Source: Physella acuta (taxonomy: Eukaryota; Mollusca; Gastropoda; Physidae). Taken from it: DNA of 64,000 nt. A program made the translations under genes and the position numbers. The notes below the pieces were generated by a model that saw only the letters and a list, made by a program, of their open reading frames with translations, did not search any database and was not told the origin of the DNA. Positions 1 to 11,588 of the stretch are shown here, one piece after another. The stretch is taken from assembly GCF_028476545.1 (NCBI RefSeq), contig NW_026732292.1:62001-126000 (forward strand), written 5' to 3'. Every line of letters starts with the position of its first letter. Position 1 is the stretch's first letter.

Positions 1-729
1 CAAGAAGCAGAAGATGATGATGACGACAAGGAGGAAGAGGCCAGGCCTTCAGATGATACTGATGATACAATGTCAGAAACAGAACTGTCAGAAGAACTCC
101 GTGATTTGGCAGAAGAAAAGAGAGAGCAGAAAAGAAGAAAAAGGCTGGGTATGAACCCAGATGTTGACACCAGCTTTCTACCTGATAGAGACAGAGACGA
201 GGAGGAAAACAAACTAAGAGAAGTTTTGCGCCAAGAATGGGTGGCTACACAAGAAAGAATTAAAAATGAGGAAATCACAATTACCTACAGTTATTGGGAT
301 GGCTCTGGACATAGGCGACAGATCAAGATGAAAAAAGGAAAAACAATCCAACAATTTTTACAGAAGTCTCTGGAGAACTTACGTAAAGAATTTAATGACC
401 TAGTTCCAGTATCCGTGGACCAGTTGATGTATGTGAAGGAAGATCTGATCATACCCCACCATTACTCCTTCTATGACTTCATAGTAACCAAGGCGCGAGG
501 TAAGAGTGGACCCCTATTCAACTTTGATGCTCATGATGACATAAGAATTGTCAATGATGCTAAGATAGAGAAGAGTGAATCCCATGCTGGCAAGGTCTGT
601 TTGAGGAGCTGGTATGAAAGAAACAAGCACATATTTCCTGCAAGTCGCTGGGAGCCCTATGACCCTGAGAAAAACTGGGACAATTACACAATCTTTGACA
701 AAAATGCTGTCAAAATTACTGTTAAGTAA
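1..729 (+). CDS. FAM50A-like: FAM50/XAP5 family protein, C-terminal part, intronless (probable retrocopy)
   Basis: The frame is open from base 1 to the TAA ending at 729, so the N-terminus lies outside the window. It starts with an acidic D/E-rich stretch and a basic KREQKRRKR segment. The conserved XAP5 domain follows, with [43 protein letters not shown] and [15 protein letters not shown]50 proteins are nuclear and are linked to spliceosome function (human FAM50A). The family match is very strong and runs to the expected C-terminus. The oddity is that 243 codons contain no intron, although human FAM50A has many exons, and an A tract follows a canonical AATAAA. I infer a processed retrogene, like mammalian FAM50B. 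The frame is intact, so it may be expressed. An unusual native gene with one large last exon is the alternative. Confidence 0.9.
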   Translation, partial: QEAEDDDDDKEEEARPSDDTDDTMSETELSEELRDLAEEKREQKRRKRLGMNPDVDTSFLPDRDRDEEENKLREVLRQEWVATQERIKNEEITITYSYWDGSGHRRQIKMKKGKTIQQFLQKSLENLRKEFNDLVPVSVDQLMYVKEDLIIPHHYSFYDFIVTKARGKSGPLFNFDAHDDIRIVNDAKIEKSESHAGKVCLRSWYERNKHIFPASRWEPYDPEKNWDNYTIFDKNAVKITVK

Positions 730-821
730 CTGAATATTTTAAAATGCTCTGTCAAGTAAAGTATTACATTGTGTCCTAAATTATTAAATATGCTACCATT
801 AATACAACCTGTGAATAACAT

Positions 822-871
822 AATAAAAAACAACCAACTATTGCAAAAAAAAAAAAAAAAAAAAAAAAAAA
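822..871 (+). terminator. poly(A) signal and genomic A tract after FAM50-like CDS
   Basis: AATAAA lies at 822-827, and an uninterrupted run of about 27 A residues begins about 17 bases later (844-871). The spacing is that of a mature cleaved and polyadenylated mRNA, which supports retroposition. The upstream end is outside the window, so target-site duplications cannot be checked. Confidence 0.7.
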
Positions 872-1171
872 TAAGCTTAACAAAAAAAAATTAAGCTTAC
901 AAAAGTCATAAAACTAATTCGATTTTCCTAGATTTTCTAGCCTACTCTTAATAAAACATATATCGTTTTGATTTGAGTGATGTATATCAACGATTTTTAA
1001 AAAAAAATATCTGCAGACGTTGTACCTAATTCAGAAGCAAACCTTAAAGAATGCAGAAACTCAGCATTGAGTGGTAAATCAACAATTAATGTATCATTAC
1101 TGAGGCCGTTTTTTTTAAAAAATCCACTCGTCTTTAGGTCCCTCGTAACTCAAATTACTCGAAGTTTAAAG

Positions 1172-1300
<129 letters not shown>

Positions 1301-1683
1301 ATTTTAAAATACCGTTTTATATTTTTTTTTAAACAGCTCCATCAACAAAGGGAAATTACTCACACATTATCTATTCGTGTTGTTGCCGTATTATATAGAG
1401 CTAGCGCACCCGTCGCGCGTTGCTGCGATCTCAGAAGAAAGGAAATTCAAACTGTGGCAACATTTTAATTAGGATTTAATTAGATTTCATTAACGCCTCA
1501 CTAGTTATGTATGTTAAGACGTGTGGCCTTGTTTTCTAAAGCTGGGTTATTTCAAACGTGCCGGCGCTATATTTCTTGGAACTTTGTGCGAGAATGTACT
1601 TCAACAGTAAATGCTGTAAAAAAAATTCTTCATTTTACGTTATACGTTAATCGTAAAAATAAAAGAAATAGAAAAGGTTGATC

Positions 1684-1798
<115 letters not shown>

Positions 1799-2278
1799 CA
1801 AACTTTTTTTTTACATAGACGTTATTAGCTTACACACCTCAGTGCTGTTGTATTGATTTCTTTAACTTGGTATCATTTGATTGATACGAGATGCGAAAGT
1901 TTTTTTAAAGACAGGGGAGGTAACTAGTTATTTTTGTTTAGAAAATAATTTCTATGATAATTGCTTGTTTAAAACTTTTCACTTGTGTGAGCTGTATAAG
2001 ATACTACTGATACTTGATTTTTAAAACTAAGGGAAATAACTATAGCTAACTGTTTACCTGAAAATATTTCTATAGTTATTTTTCCTTTAACTCGGAAGAA
2101 ACCAGTGATAGGAAAACTTTTTAAGCCTTAACTTTTTTTAAACAATAAACTCTGTCAACTATCAAGTGTTAAAATACGCCTTTAGAGTTGATTTGTTTGA
2201 GAAATTCGCAAGTTCATGTAATCTATATTCTAGTATTCGATGTTTAAAAGTAATCGTATCTTTTCGAAACTGTCGATC

Positions 2279-2380
2279 TAAGTTTCTTAGATCTGGGCAT
2301 ACAAAGAGATAGAGTGGTCAGTACTATGTCCAGCCGCCCTTACTTTCCCTAACGAGAGTTAGCTACCCAGCAGTGCCGAC
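2279..2380 (-). mobile_element. SINE-A fragment (tRNA-derived SINE body)
   Basis: This carries the body of the most frequent SINE here: 'GTGGTCAGTACTATG', 'CAGCCGCC', then 'TTTCCCTAACG-GAGTTAG' and 'TACCCA'. Complete copies add a tRNA-like head with a GTTCGAA B-box motif. The fragment is interrupted at 2381 by a hAT-type MITE. Confidence 0.7.
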
Positions 2381-2545
2381 CAGAGTTTCTTCCAGGCATT
2401 TCTTCTAAGAAAGTCTACCGCCCCCCCCCCCGAACGAGATGAAATTTATATAGTAAACATATACTTTTACTAGTGTTTGCCCCCCCCCCCCCCACGAAAA
2501 TATTAAGTCCTCCCCCCCGGAAGAAAAAAGTCTGAAGAAACACCG
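2381..2545. mobile_element. hAT-type MITE, family TTTCTTCCAG
   Basis: Starts CAGAGTTTCTTCCAGGCAT and ends with the inverse (CTGAAGAAACACCG). The interior has two poly-C tracts around a conserved core (GAACGAGATGAAATTTATAT). Cleaner copies at 38300, 53848 and 59163 carry perfect 8-bp target duplications. It has no coding capacity. Confidence 0.75.
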
Positions 2546-2559
2546 CTGATGATCTACTA

Positions 2560-2895
2560 ACGTAATTTTGTGACTGTATGTAATGAGGGGAGAGGGGGGA
2601 GGTTCAGACGGTGTGACGTCACACTTTTGCATTATAAAAAAAGCAATGCTAGAAAACGAATTTTAGCACATTTCGCGTTTTAGAAAACTGTTTTAATAAA
2701 TTTAAAAACACTCTATGTTGACAGAGTTTAGACAAGATTTGGAAAAAATATCGATGTTTTAAGAAAGAATCAACTGCAGTTTTGAGGCGGTTGTAAGCTG
2801 AGGTGTTAAGTAATTTTAGGGGGGGGGGGCTTTTTGTGATGAAGTGTGACAGATGGGAGGGGGTTGGGGTTAGAGTCAAAGTTTTCATTTGCTTG
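2560..2895 (-). mobile_element. MITE of the TGACGTCA family, end-truncated copy
   Basis: The core matches, in inverse orientation, the elements at 7776-8182 and 59884-60313. Shared landmarks are the GTGTGACGTCACACTTTTGC motif, the AAAACGAATTTTAG segment and the ATCGATGTTTT segment. It is more diverged than the other two, and the outer inverted repeats are not recognisable. Confidence 0.7.
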
Positions 2896-3322
2896 AAAAT
2901 AAAATTTTGATGCCAAGCGATTGCGAAAAAAAAAAAACCTTTAATTCGGTGCTAAAAAAAAATCTGTGTAGTTGAACTTACTTCATTGAACGTCGACACA
3001 TCAAAATCCTAGTCTGAGTATAGGAACCCTCATGTTTGTGTGACTAGGAATTAGTTCAGTCTATAACTCAAAGAAAACTAGAGATAGGGTAATTTTTTAG
3101 CCTAACAGTAACACTGCGTTTACATTTGCGACATGTATACTATACAAGTCTAGAAATTGTTTTATTTTAAAATTATGTTTGATATTGAGAGAGACCCGCC
3201 CTCAATGTTGTCATTAGCTGGAGGTCAGCATCATTTTAGAGCTGTTTATTTTTAGTTCTTTTCAGCACTATTACGTACGGTGGATGGGAAGGGATGTGGG
3301 CACTGTTCTTGAGAGATGCATG

Positions 3323-3630
3323 CAGAGGCGTAACTAGGGGAGGACGAGTGTGGGTGTCCGCCCCAGGAGGTGACAAACAGGATAAAAAAAGTAAAATTAA
3401 AAAGTTCATTTTTAGCTGCATTACCGAAATAAGCACTGTCGGTGTTGAGAAAATGGACTACAAGTTGCCTTAATTAAACTGTTTTCTACACCAATTCTGT
3501 GTCTGCAAATAACAAATTTATGGCACATTGACTGGTAAAAAGCGCCTCCAACCTTTTCCAAATAAGAAGGAGGGGGGTGCCTTTCCGCCAATGTGAATAA
3601 CTACGTAAAAAAGGGGTCGCTACGCCACTA
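3323..3630. mobile_element. hAT-type MITE, family GGCGTAGC
   Basis: Starts CAGAGGCGTAACTAGG and ends CGCTACGCCACTA. Flanking 8-mers GATGCATG (3315-3322) and GATGCCTG (3631-3638) match at 7 of 8 positions, as expected of a hAT target duplication. It is non-coding. Confidence 0.8.
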
Positions 3631-4009
3631 GATGCCTGAAAGAAACAACGTCATTCTGGAGGTCCGGCCTACACCACTGATATCAACATCCTAACTTATT
3701 TTTTGAAGCTCATAATCCGTCACTGGTAAATCCTAGTAGAACTAGCAGAACTACTCCACGAAAGGTCTCACTGTTACACCTCTCTGAGTGTGAGTTACGC
3801 GAGTATATCACGCCTTATTTTCTCCTCTATATCCACCCCCTACCCGCCTACCCCCCCCCCCCCACACCCACCCACCCACCCTCCAGTAGCTGGACACATT
3901 TAGTAGCCGCCCTTAGGACTGTCACACACTCGTCTGAGTGAGCTCAGTATCGAACCATCGAACGCAGTATCGAACCATTGAACGTAGTCGTGATCTCGAT
4001 CCACAACAC

Positions 4010-4175
4010 ACTCCCTCCCCCGCAGCACGCTTTATCGAATTACAAATTTAGCCAATGGATTCATGGCGACATTCTCGCCTCAGCCAATCGCCGGCCGTCT
4101 TACGTCGTGTCGCGTGCTGCAAACAAACAGATTCATAACACGGATTTTATCGGCTAGGCGGCGTGCGAAAGGGTG
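4010..4175 (+). promoter_or_regulatory. candidate promoter and non-coding first exon with strong donor
   Basis: Two CCAAT boxes (GCCAATGG near 4052, GCCAATCG near 4083) precede a CpG-rich stretch (GGCCGTCTTACGTCGTGTCG). About 90 bp further on is AAAGG|GTGAGT, a near-consensus splice donor around 4171. The arrangement resembles a TATA-less promoter with a 5' UTR exon. No coding exon that it could feed is visible on the plus strand before 35.5 kb, so this is inference only. Confidence 0.3.
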
Positions 4176-4555
4176 AGTGCATTCTTTCAAATTTTTCTTT
4201 TATTTATTGCCGTACACATGTTGGAAGGACATTTACTGTGGTTGGGTGGAGTACATCATCTAAATGCTAAGCGAATGAATGCCAATGACTGATGGTGTAG
4301 ATATGACAAGCTTTCCTTGCTCCTACACCAACAATGCGAAGCTGCGATCTTAGCTGTTTGGAGGCATCTCATTGATTTTTTGTTCTTGCATGAATGTGGG
4401 AAAGGGAGGGGGGGTATGGGGTCTAGGGTAGGGAGGGGGTGGCGGCGTGGTGTGGGGGTGGTGGCGCTTTGGTTGGGTAGGTGGGAAACAGGGTGTTGAT
4501 GGCGCTCTAGGTGGTAAATTGTTGATCTAGCACTTTTAACGGCATAGAATTGGAA

Positions 4556-4690
4556 AGATTTTGGTGGGCAGATGAATTAGAGTTCATTTGTTTCAATGAC
4601 ACCGGCATACAAGGGGATAAGGTGGTCAACATTATACCCAGCCGCCTTTGTTTTCCTAACCTGAGTTAGGCACGCATCAGACCAAATATC
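4556..4690 (-). mobile_element. SINE-A fragment
   Basis: Body segment with GCAGATGAATTAGAGTTCAT, the GGTGGTCAACATTATACCCA region and CTAACCTGAGTTAGG. It lacks the tRNA-like head. Confidence 0.7.
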
Positions 4691-4861
4691 ATCCGAGCCC
4701 CCAGCCTAATTATATAATATATAATAGCTTATGACAAAAAGTAATCCTAATCTTAATCCGTTAGCTCTGAGATAAGTAAAACTAGCTGAAAAACAACCTA
4801 TGATATATTACAATTGTAAAATCAATTAGGGTACTAATTAGTCAAAGTCATTGCACAAATT

Positions 4862-5120
4862 GGAAGGCGTGTCGGACGACTGCTAACCCGAGAGTTCGGA
4901 TCCCAATTGGGCTGGTAAGTAGGTCACCAACCAGTTCTATGTCTCATGCAGGTTTTATTGAACCGTAGAACTGGTTGGTGACCTACTTACCAGACCTATT
5001 CTGATGGCTGACACGTTAGGGAAAGTAAAAGTAGCTGGGCACTGAACTGGTCGCATCTATCTCCGTTCTGTGTCAAGGTCACAGAATCATCTGTTGAGTA
5101 TATAACCCTTAACGGTGGCC
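4862..5120 (+). mobile_element. SINE-A copy carrying a perfect 28-bp inverted repeat
   Basis: The tRNA-like head (CTGCTAACCCGAGAGTTCGG) is followed by arm 4912-4939, a 26-base loop, and its exact reverse complement at 4966-4993. The normal SINE body (TTAGGGAAAGTAAAAG, GCTGGGCAC) comes next. The hairpin sits at the head/body junction. Confidence 0.7.
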
Positions 5121-5129
5121 CAGAGACAT

Positions 5130-6400
5130 CGACCTTGAATGATGTCACATTTTCGTGGGGAGGGGTTGTGGGGAGCACTTGTTTGTGGTGAGGGAAAGAG
5201 GGAAGGGGTTAAATGAAAGTGCGATGCCAAACTTTGGCATAATAAGAAGCGTTTTATAGATTTATTATTATTTATTTTGTATCTGCATTTTTAAAGGCAT
5301 TATTAAACTAAATGTTAGCAGATATTTTGCTTCTTTAAAGGCATTTTTGTACATTGTAATTGAATCCGATTAATATTTCAGAAATTACTTGTAGACACCC
5401 CCCCCCCCCACCCCAACTCATTAGCCTTCTTGCCAACAAAAAAAAAACAACATGCAAATGTCCTACCTGCCTAGTTTAATTGTTTTTTTAAAATCTGAAA
5501 CACGTGTGCACTCATTTAATATGCGAGGGTTTTAGAAATCTTATTTTTGTGCATGTGTTAGAAATATGAAAACTAGCAACACTTTGTTCAACAACGCCCC
5601 ACTCCCATGATTCTCCAGTACTAGCAACACTTTATTAAACTTCGTCCTACTCCCATAATCCTCATGTAAGCACGTCACTATTGAAGAAATCTTCTATGTA
5701 TCATGAACTCCTAACCCACTATCCACTTCAAAGTACGCGAAAAACAAATTATCAACATTCCTAACGCAACGTAGTTCATCACATATTTCTTCTAGGGAAT
5801 AAAAATAAAACAGAACTGGTCTGAAGACGCGTTGATTTCTTCTTCAGTTTTCATTGAATCCTAGAAATAGCACCCACGATCAAATGTTGTTTTTTTTTGA
5901 CTACTCTCCGAATGTGTGTGTAGGGGGAGGGGGGTAGGGAGAACGTCCATACATATGATTTATTTAGAGAATACATGTATATACTTTAACCAATGCCCGC
6001 CCTTCCCGGAAAAAAAATATCCCCAATCGACCTCCACATCCCCACCCCCACTCTTCTATTCATTCAAAACACTTAGAGGCGCCTCGATTGCATTGACATT
6101 TTTTTCCCCTTACAATTTCATCATTGGCGCCTGTTTGCGTATCAGTCTAAAAATAACTCAAATCTTACCGTAATATCTTGATCGATACTTGTCAGCTTAG
6201 TATCGCTTACGTCAGAAAAGTATGGCTTTGTGTACAAATGTAATTTGGACAATCCAGGTCGAGCATTAGGATTAGACACCATTATTATTTTAGAAAATAA
6301 GGAAATCCCAATGACTTCGGGTAAATCGAATCTATTTTTGCATTTTCTTGTACTGATTTGAATGTTTACATTAAGATCGATACCGAGACTTGAAGCCTAG
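5130..6400. other. no gene seen; short tandem duplication
   Basis: This is AT-rich DNA with poly-C at about 5398 and a two-copy direct repeat of about 47 bp at 5572-5665 (ACTAGCAACACTTT starts each copy). The frames are short, lack codon bias and cross homopolymers, so I do not call them. Confidence 0.6.
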
Positions 6401-6504
6401 ACTTGACAGCGATACTAATTCTTGATTCCTAGCATTGACAACGATACCGATAAATTATTGAAACAATACTTATTGTTGGGACGATGTTCATAAAAGAACC
6501 GAAA

Positions 6505-6990
6505 CAAGCATATTGTAGACCATATTGTATTTGGTGTAGCTACATATTGTAGACCATAGTGTATTTGGTAAAGCCACATATTATAGATCATATTGCATTT
6601 GGTAAAGCCACATAGTGATGACCCTATTGTATTTGGTACAGCCACATATTGTATTTGGTACAGCCACATATTGTATTTGGTACAGCCACATATTGTAGAC
6701 CATATTGTATTTGGTAAAGCCACATATTATAGATCATATTGTATTTGGTAAAGCCACATAGTGATGACCCTATTGTATTTGGTACAGCCACATATTGTAT
6801 TTGGTACAGCCACATATTGTATTTGGTACAGCCACATATTGTATTTGGTACAGCCACATATTGTATTTGGTACAGCCACATATTGTAGACCATATTGTAT
6901 TTGGTAAAGCCACATATTATAGACCATATTGTATTTGGTACAACCACATATTGGAGACCATATTGTATTTGGTAAAGCCTCATATTCATC
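6505..6990. repeat. minisatellite, 22-bp unit mixed with 34-bp unit
   Basis: The 22-bp unit CACATATTGTATTTGGTACA(GC) alternates with a longer unit that inserts TTGTAGACCATA. About 18 units are present. Open frames on both strands through this block are by-products of the repeat. Confidence 0.95.
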
Positions 6991-6999
6991 TACTGTGAT

Positions 7000-7775
7000 A
7001 AACCCCAGCATACATTTAAATCTAAACTATATAGCTAACCCAAACTACTGCATTTATCCACTATTAACAGTTAACAAGTGGTTAACTGTGTAGATTAATA
7101 TGTCATCATTTCTCTTTGTATAGCTAAGATTTGATTTAATTAGCGTTGTTTTTGATGAGTTTATATGACAACAACCTAACATAAAAAACGTCGTTTATTG
7201 ATTATTGATTTGGCCGCAAGACTAATTTTATAATACAACTTTCGCTGTATTACATTTTACTTAGCTTTTGAATGTGAACGTCGTCACTATCTGTAAAGTA
7301 ATATGTCCCAACTACAAAAACCAACACACATTCACCACCATCCCACCCCGACACATACCATAAAAACTTCACTCCTTATATTCCAATAATGACGCATCTA
7401 ATTACCATTTAAAGCGAGGGTGTGTGAATAATCATTAATTAGGGTACGGCCAATCTCAAAACTTGACAACCCACGGTTTTTAACTATTTAACACAACGAC
7501 AACACACTAACTACGAAACCCAAATTTTCATGTAAAAAATAAATAACTGAAGAAATTATTTCGCAATACGAGGTTCTTCGGAGCGTATCGGATTAATGCA
7601 TTTCAATATTCACACAAGGCAGTGTAATCATTGTACTGAACACCAGCTGTTTGTTTAGTTCGATAGAATATAACTTTGTAGTTCAGAGTAACTGTTCCTT
7701 ACGTGTTTAAAATAAGTAGGTGGGGATGCGATGTTAACTAAATATGAGTAGGCCTCTTTTCTGTTGTGACGGTAA
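7000..7775. other. no gene seen
   Basis: Single-copy-looking, AT-rich DNA with many stops in all frames. It contains no recognisable exon, RNA gene or transposon end. Confidence 0.5.
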
Positions 7776-8182
7776 GGGTGTCATCCATAAATGACGTCAC
7801 GATTGACGATTTTTACCTTCCCCTCTCCCCTCCGTCACACATCGTCACAAAAAGCCAGACCCCCCCCCTAAAATGACGTCACACCTCAACCTACAACCCC
7901 CTCAAAATTGCAGTTGAATTTTGTTTAAAACATCGATATTTTTCTAAAATCTTGTCTGAACTCTGTCAAAATAGAGTATTTTAATCAATTCCTATTACAA
8001 TTTATTAAAACAGTTTTCTAAAACGCGAAATAACGTCTAAAATTCGTTTTCTAATATTGCTTGTTTATAATGCAAAAGTGTGACGTCGCACCATCTGAAC
8101 CCCCCCCCCTCCCTAATCACACCGTCACAACATTACGGACCCCCTTCCCCCTACGAGTTTGACATCATTTATGGACGACCCC
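7776..8182. mobile_element. MITE with CRE-like TGACGTCA terminal repeats
   Basis: Terminal inverted repeats: GGGTGTCATCCATAAATGAC on the left, and the inverse of TCATTTATGGACGACCCCT on the right. The left inverted repeat runs into TGACGTCAC, and further TGACGTCR motifs occur inside. The core is about 95% alike by eye to 59884-60313. It has no coding capacity, and its transposase family is not assigned. Confidence 0.85.
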
Positions 8183-8544
8183 TAAGTCTGTAGAAACAGT
8201 ACAACTTCTACGAAGACGATAAGGTACCAGTGACTGTGAAAACATTTACTATTTAAATATTCTACTACACTCCCCCCCCCCCCCCCCCCCACCATTTTTA
8301 CCTAAATTACCCATCTGTTTAATGGAATCCTTGACTTAATACACCCACGTATGAAAAATCGATTCTCAAGGGGGATTCGAACTCACATTTTGAATCAAGG
8401 TTCTGAGACAAAATTAAGCAGCTTGCTATGGTGAAAGAAAGATACCACTGCAACCGAAACTTTGTATGGAAGTAGAATTCAGCTGTTGTGTAAATCAACG
8501 AATTCTACCATATATTATTTTGTGAACGATTGTTTTTCATGTCA

Positions 8545-9020
8545 TTGAGACTTAGTATAGGGCTTGTAAGTCTACGGTCTCGAAATCTTCTAGCTGGCAA
8601 GTACGAGAACGAGAAGTTGTGACCTACTTACAAGCCCTATAGAGGGGCATTTAGCTCGAGTTTAAAGGACGTCCCTAAGCCCACCCAGCTTTGATGGGCA
8701 CCCGACTGATGTGAGGGAAACAAAGGTGATTGGGTATAGTGCTGACCACTTTATCGATCTGTATGTCGAGGTCCTTAAAATAGATATCATCATTATTTCC
8801 CGTTCGTGCCCAGGACACATGGAGCAGATGAAGTAGAGTTCATCTGCTTCAAATACCTCGGCATATGAAGGGGTAGTGTGGTTAGTACTATGCACAGCCG
8901 CCTTTGTTTCCCTAACGTGAGTATGTACCCATCAGCGCTGGGTGGATTAGAACCCGGATTCGAACTCGAGACTTTCGGGTTGACAGTCTAGCTCTCTACC
9001 GCTTTGCCACTCCCATTGAA
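8545..9020. mobile_element. two facing SINE-A copies with a 16-bp hairpin
   Basis: A plus-oriented SINE-A body (about 8655-8810) meets a minus-oriented full copy (about 8818-9018). The minus copy ends in the tRNA-like head (GGATTCGAACTCGAGAC, CTCTACCGCTTTGCCAC read on the plus strand). A perfect 16-bp inverted repeat, TATAGGGCTTGTAAGT and its complement, spans about 8556-8642, in the same head/body position as the hairpin at 4912. Confidence 0.75.
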
Positions 9021-9344
9021 ACAGATATACTCTACTTCATCTGTCCCAAATGTCTTGGGCACGATTGGAAAAGAAAATGATCCGGAAATTAATCATAAAA
9101 CTCGTATGTATATATGAATACATATTATTTAAAAAGCAATATTTCTAGCATGTATAGACGTCTCCATACATTTATTTACTCCTTTTATAAATTTTACTTT
9201 AATATCAGGAAAAGAAACGATTTTTTAACTTAGCGGAAAAATTGTTCCTCGCCGTATCAGTGTAGTTTCCAGATTATTCAAAGCTTTAATCAATATCCTC
9301 TGTTGTGAACCATTAAAAACTACAGTGGGAGGGATTGTGTCCGA

Positions 9345-10100
9345 ACGATTGACAGGATATCAGAGAGAGAAGCCTCGAAACAGTGTTAGATTAGGACACA
9401 TTTGTCTATTCGGAGCCGGGATTGACAGGATATCAGATATAGAAGCCTCGAAACTTAGTGTTAGATTAGGACAAATTTGTCTATTCGGAGCCAGGATTGA
9501 CAGGATATCAGATATAGAAGCCTCGAAACTTAGTGTTAGATTAGGACACATTTGTCTATTCGCAGCCGGGATTGACAGGATATCAGATATAGAAGCCTCG
9601 AAACTTAGTGTTAGATTAGGACACATTTGTCTATTCGGAGCCGGGATTGACAGGATATCAGATATAGAAGCCTCGAAACTTAGTGTTAGATTAGGACACA
9701 TTTGTCTATTCGGAGCCAGGATTGACAGGATATCAGATATAGAAGCCTCGAAACTTAGTGTTAGATTAGGACACATTTGTCTATTCGCAGCCGGGATTGA
9801 CAGGATATCAGATATAGAAGCCTCGAAACTTAGTGTTAGATTAGGACACATTTGTCTATTCGGAGCCGGGATTGACAGGATATCAGATATAGAAGCCTCG
9901 AAACTTAGTGTTAGATTAGGACACATTTGTCTATTCGGAGCCGGGATTGACAGGATATCAGATATAGAAGCCTCGAAACAGTGTTAGATTAGGACACATT
10001 TGTCTATTCGGAGCCAGGATTGACAGGATATCAGATATAGAAGCCTCGAAACTTAGTGTTAGATTAGGACACATTTGTCTATTCGCAGCCGGGGAGATGG
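9345..10100. repeat. 75-bp minisatellite with higher-order trimer structure
   Basis: About ten units of 75 bp are present, each with GATTGACAGGATATCAGATA and GTCTATTCGGAGCCGGG. Variant bases in the last segment (GGAGCCGG, GGAGCCAG, GCAGCCGG) recur in the order 1-2-3, 1-2-3, 1, 1, 2, 3, giving a 225-bp higher-order unit. Because 75 is divisible by three, long frames stay open on both strands. I do not call them genes. Confidence 0.95.
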
Positions 10101-10109
10101 GGCTTAAAT

Positions 10110-11588
10110 GGTTTGTCGGTGCTTAGAGAAGAAGATTAAGGTAATTGATTAAATGGTGCCCTTAAAACTTTTCGACCGGAGGCATTAGAGTCTGTTACTT
10201 TTTTTGTGTCATTTACATACTGTCATATAATCTTAGCCGAAACCCTAACAGCGACACGGCATTAATAAAAATCCTTGATACGATACTGTTATTTACCTCG
10301 AGTGTCTAAGAACCGGTTAATTAGAATCGATTACGTTAAGAAAACTTTTTTTTCAAGACAATGCTGCATCAATATAAGGTTTTATTTTTGTTTTGCATTT
10401 AACACTTTTATTTGGAATTTTCACCCATTATATTTTGTTATGTAAATTCAAAAGCCACAGTTTCGATTTCTCAGATATTATATTATTTTTGTCTTTACCA
10501 TTTCAAAAAAAACATTTAACGTTCAGATTTTAGAATATATAGGACAAGTTTAAAATTTAATGTCTATACACTTTCTAACAAATGTTAACAGCCACTCGGG
10601 TGTGTCGATATTCGTATTTACAACACAAATCAAACATTGTAGTATATCCGTGTTGGAGAGAGAAAAATAGTATAGTGGGAGTCTACAGTTTGTTTCCTGT
10701 GTTCGTCTCCCTACTCCGTATTACGTACTAGAATCAGGAAACAGGGCTTTACCCTCCTGTCAATTACCCCCGCCCAGTAGAACATTACCCTCCCCCCTCC
10801 GGACGCAGCTTAAGGTACAGCTAGGGTTAGGGCTAGATTTAGGGTTAGGATTAGGATTAGTGTTATGGTCAAGGTTAGGCTAAACTAATGTCTAGAGTTG
10901 GTTTTGGTTTTGTGTTAAGTTTTAGGCTGAGGTGGATGATTAGGTTTTGGTCTTTTTCTTAAGGTTAGGATTAAGGTAATATATAGGTATCAAATTTGAG
11001 TTAGAGTTAGGATTCTTACTTGAGGGGGGGGGGTGTAATTTACAGGAGAGTATTTGCTCCGCGGGGTAAATACGGGGGGGGGGGGGGGAAATGTCCTGTA
11101 GCCCTTGAATCCACCCAGCTAAAATGGGTACCTGACACGATTCTAGAGTGTGGCACTGTTGAGGGGGTACGTGGTTGTTAATTTCGGTGATAACATTATA
11201 GGATGTCGTCCCTGTTTCTACCAATGCCGGAAGATAACTGTTTAAAAACACATGAAATAGGTTTAAAACCAAACCTAAGAGTAAGTGGTTAAAGAAAAAG
11301 GAATTATTTTTTCATATAACAGAGGCATAATTTTTAATTCGGTTTCAAAGTAAAGTTGGATTAAATTAACATCAGCTTCACTTTGATACAGTAGTCGCTT
11401 ATAAAATTGTACCCTCTCATAACTGATTGGAAAAGAAGTCGTTTATTAAGCCTAACCTGAATCGATTTCAGGTAAAACAAACTTTTAAAAGTCGTATAGT
11501 GTTATTTCTGATAGCTTACTTACAGCATCGATAAAGCTAACAGTCACAGGTGAAGAAAACCTCTGGAAATATTAATATAAAGTGATCT
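10110..11588. other. no gene seen; degenerate telomere-like stretch
   Basis: Imperfect TTAGGG/TTAGGATT motifs cluster at 10821-10880, and variants (AAGGTTAGG) continue to about 11000. Poly-G tracts occur near 11027 and 11076. A short SINE-A remnant lies at about 11105-11130. No coding exon is recognised. Confidence 0.5.

Noticed and set aside
6415-7011. Several overlapping frames encoding Tyr/Ile/Gln-rich repeats
   Set aside because: They are frames through a 22/34-bp minisatellite, open on both strands.
8930-9020. tRNA gene on the minus strand
   Set aside because: Same reasoning: it is the head of a SINE-A copy continuous with the SINE body.
9325-9987. Long open frames on both strands (220 and 188 codons)
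   Set aside because: Both follow from a 75-bp tandem repeat; there is no start context, domain or codon bias.
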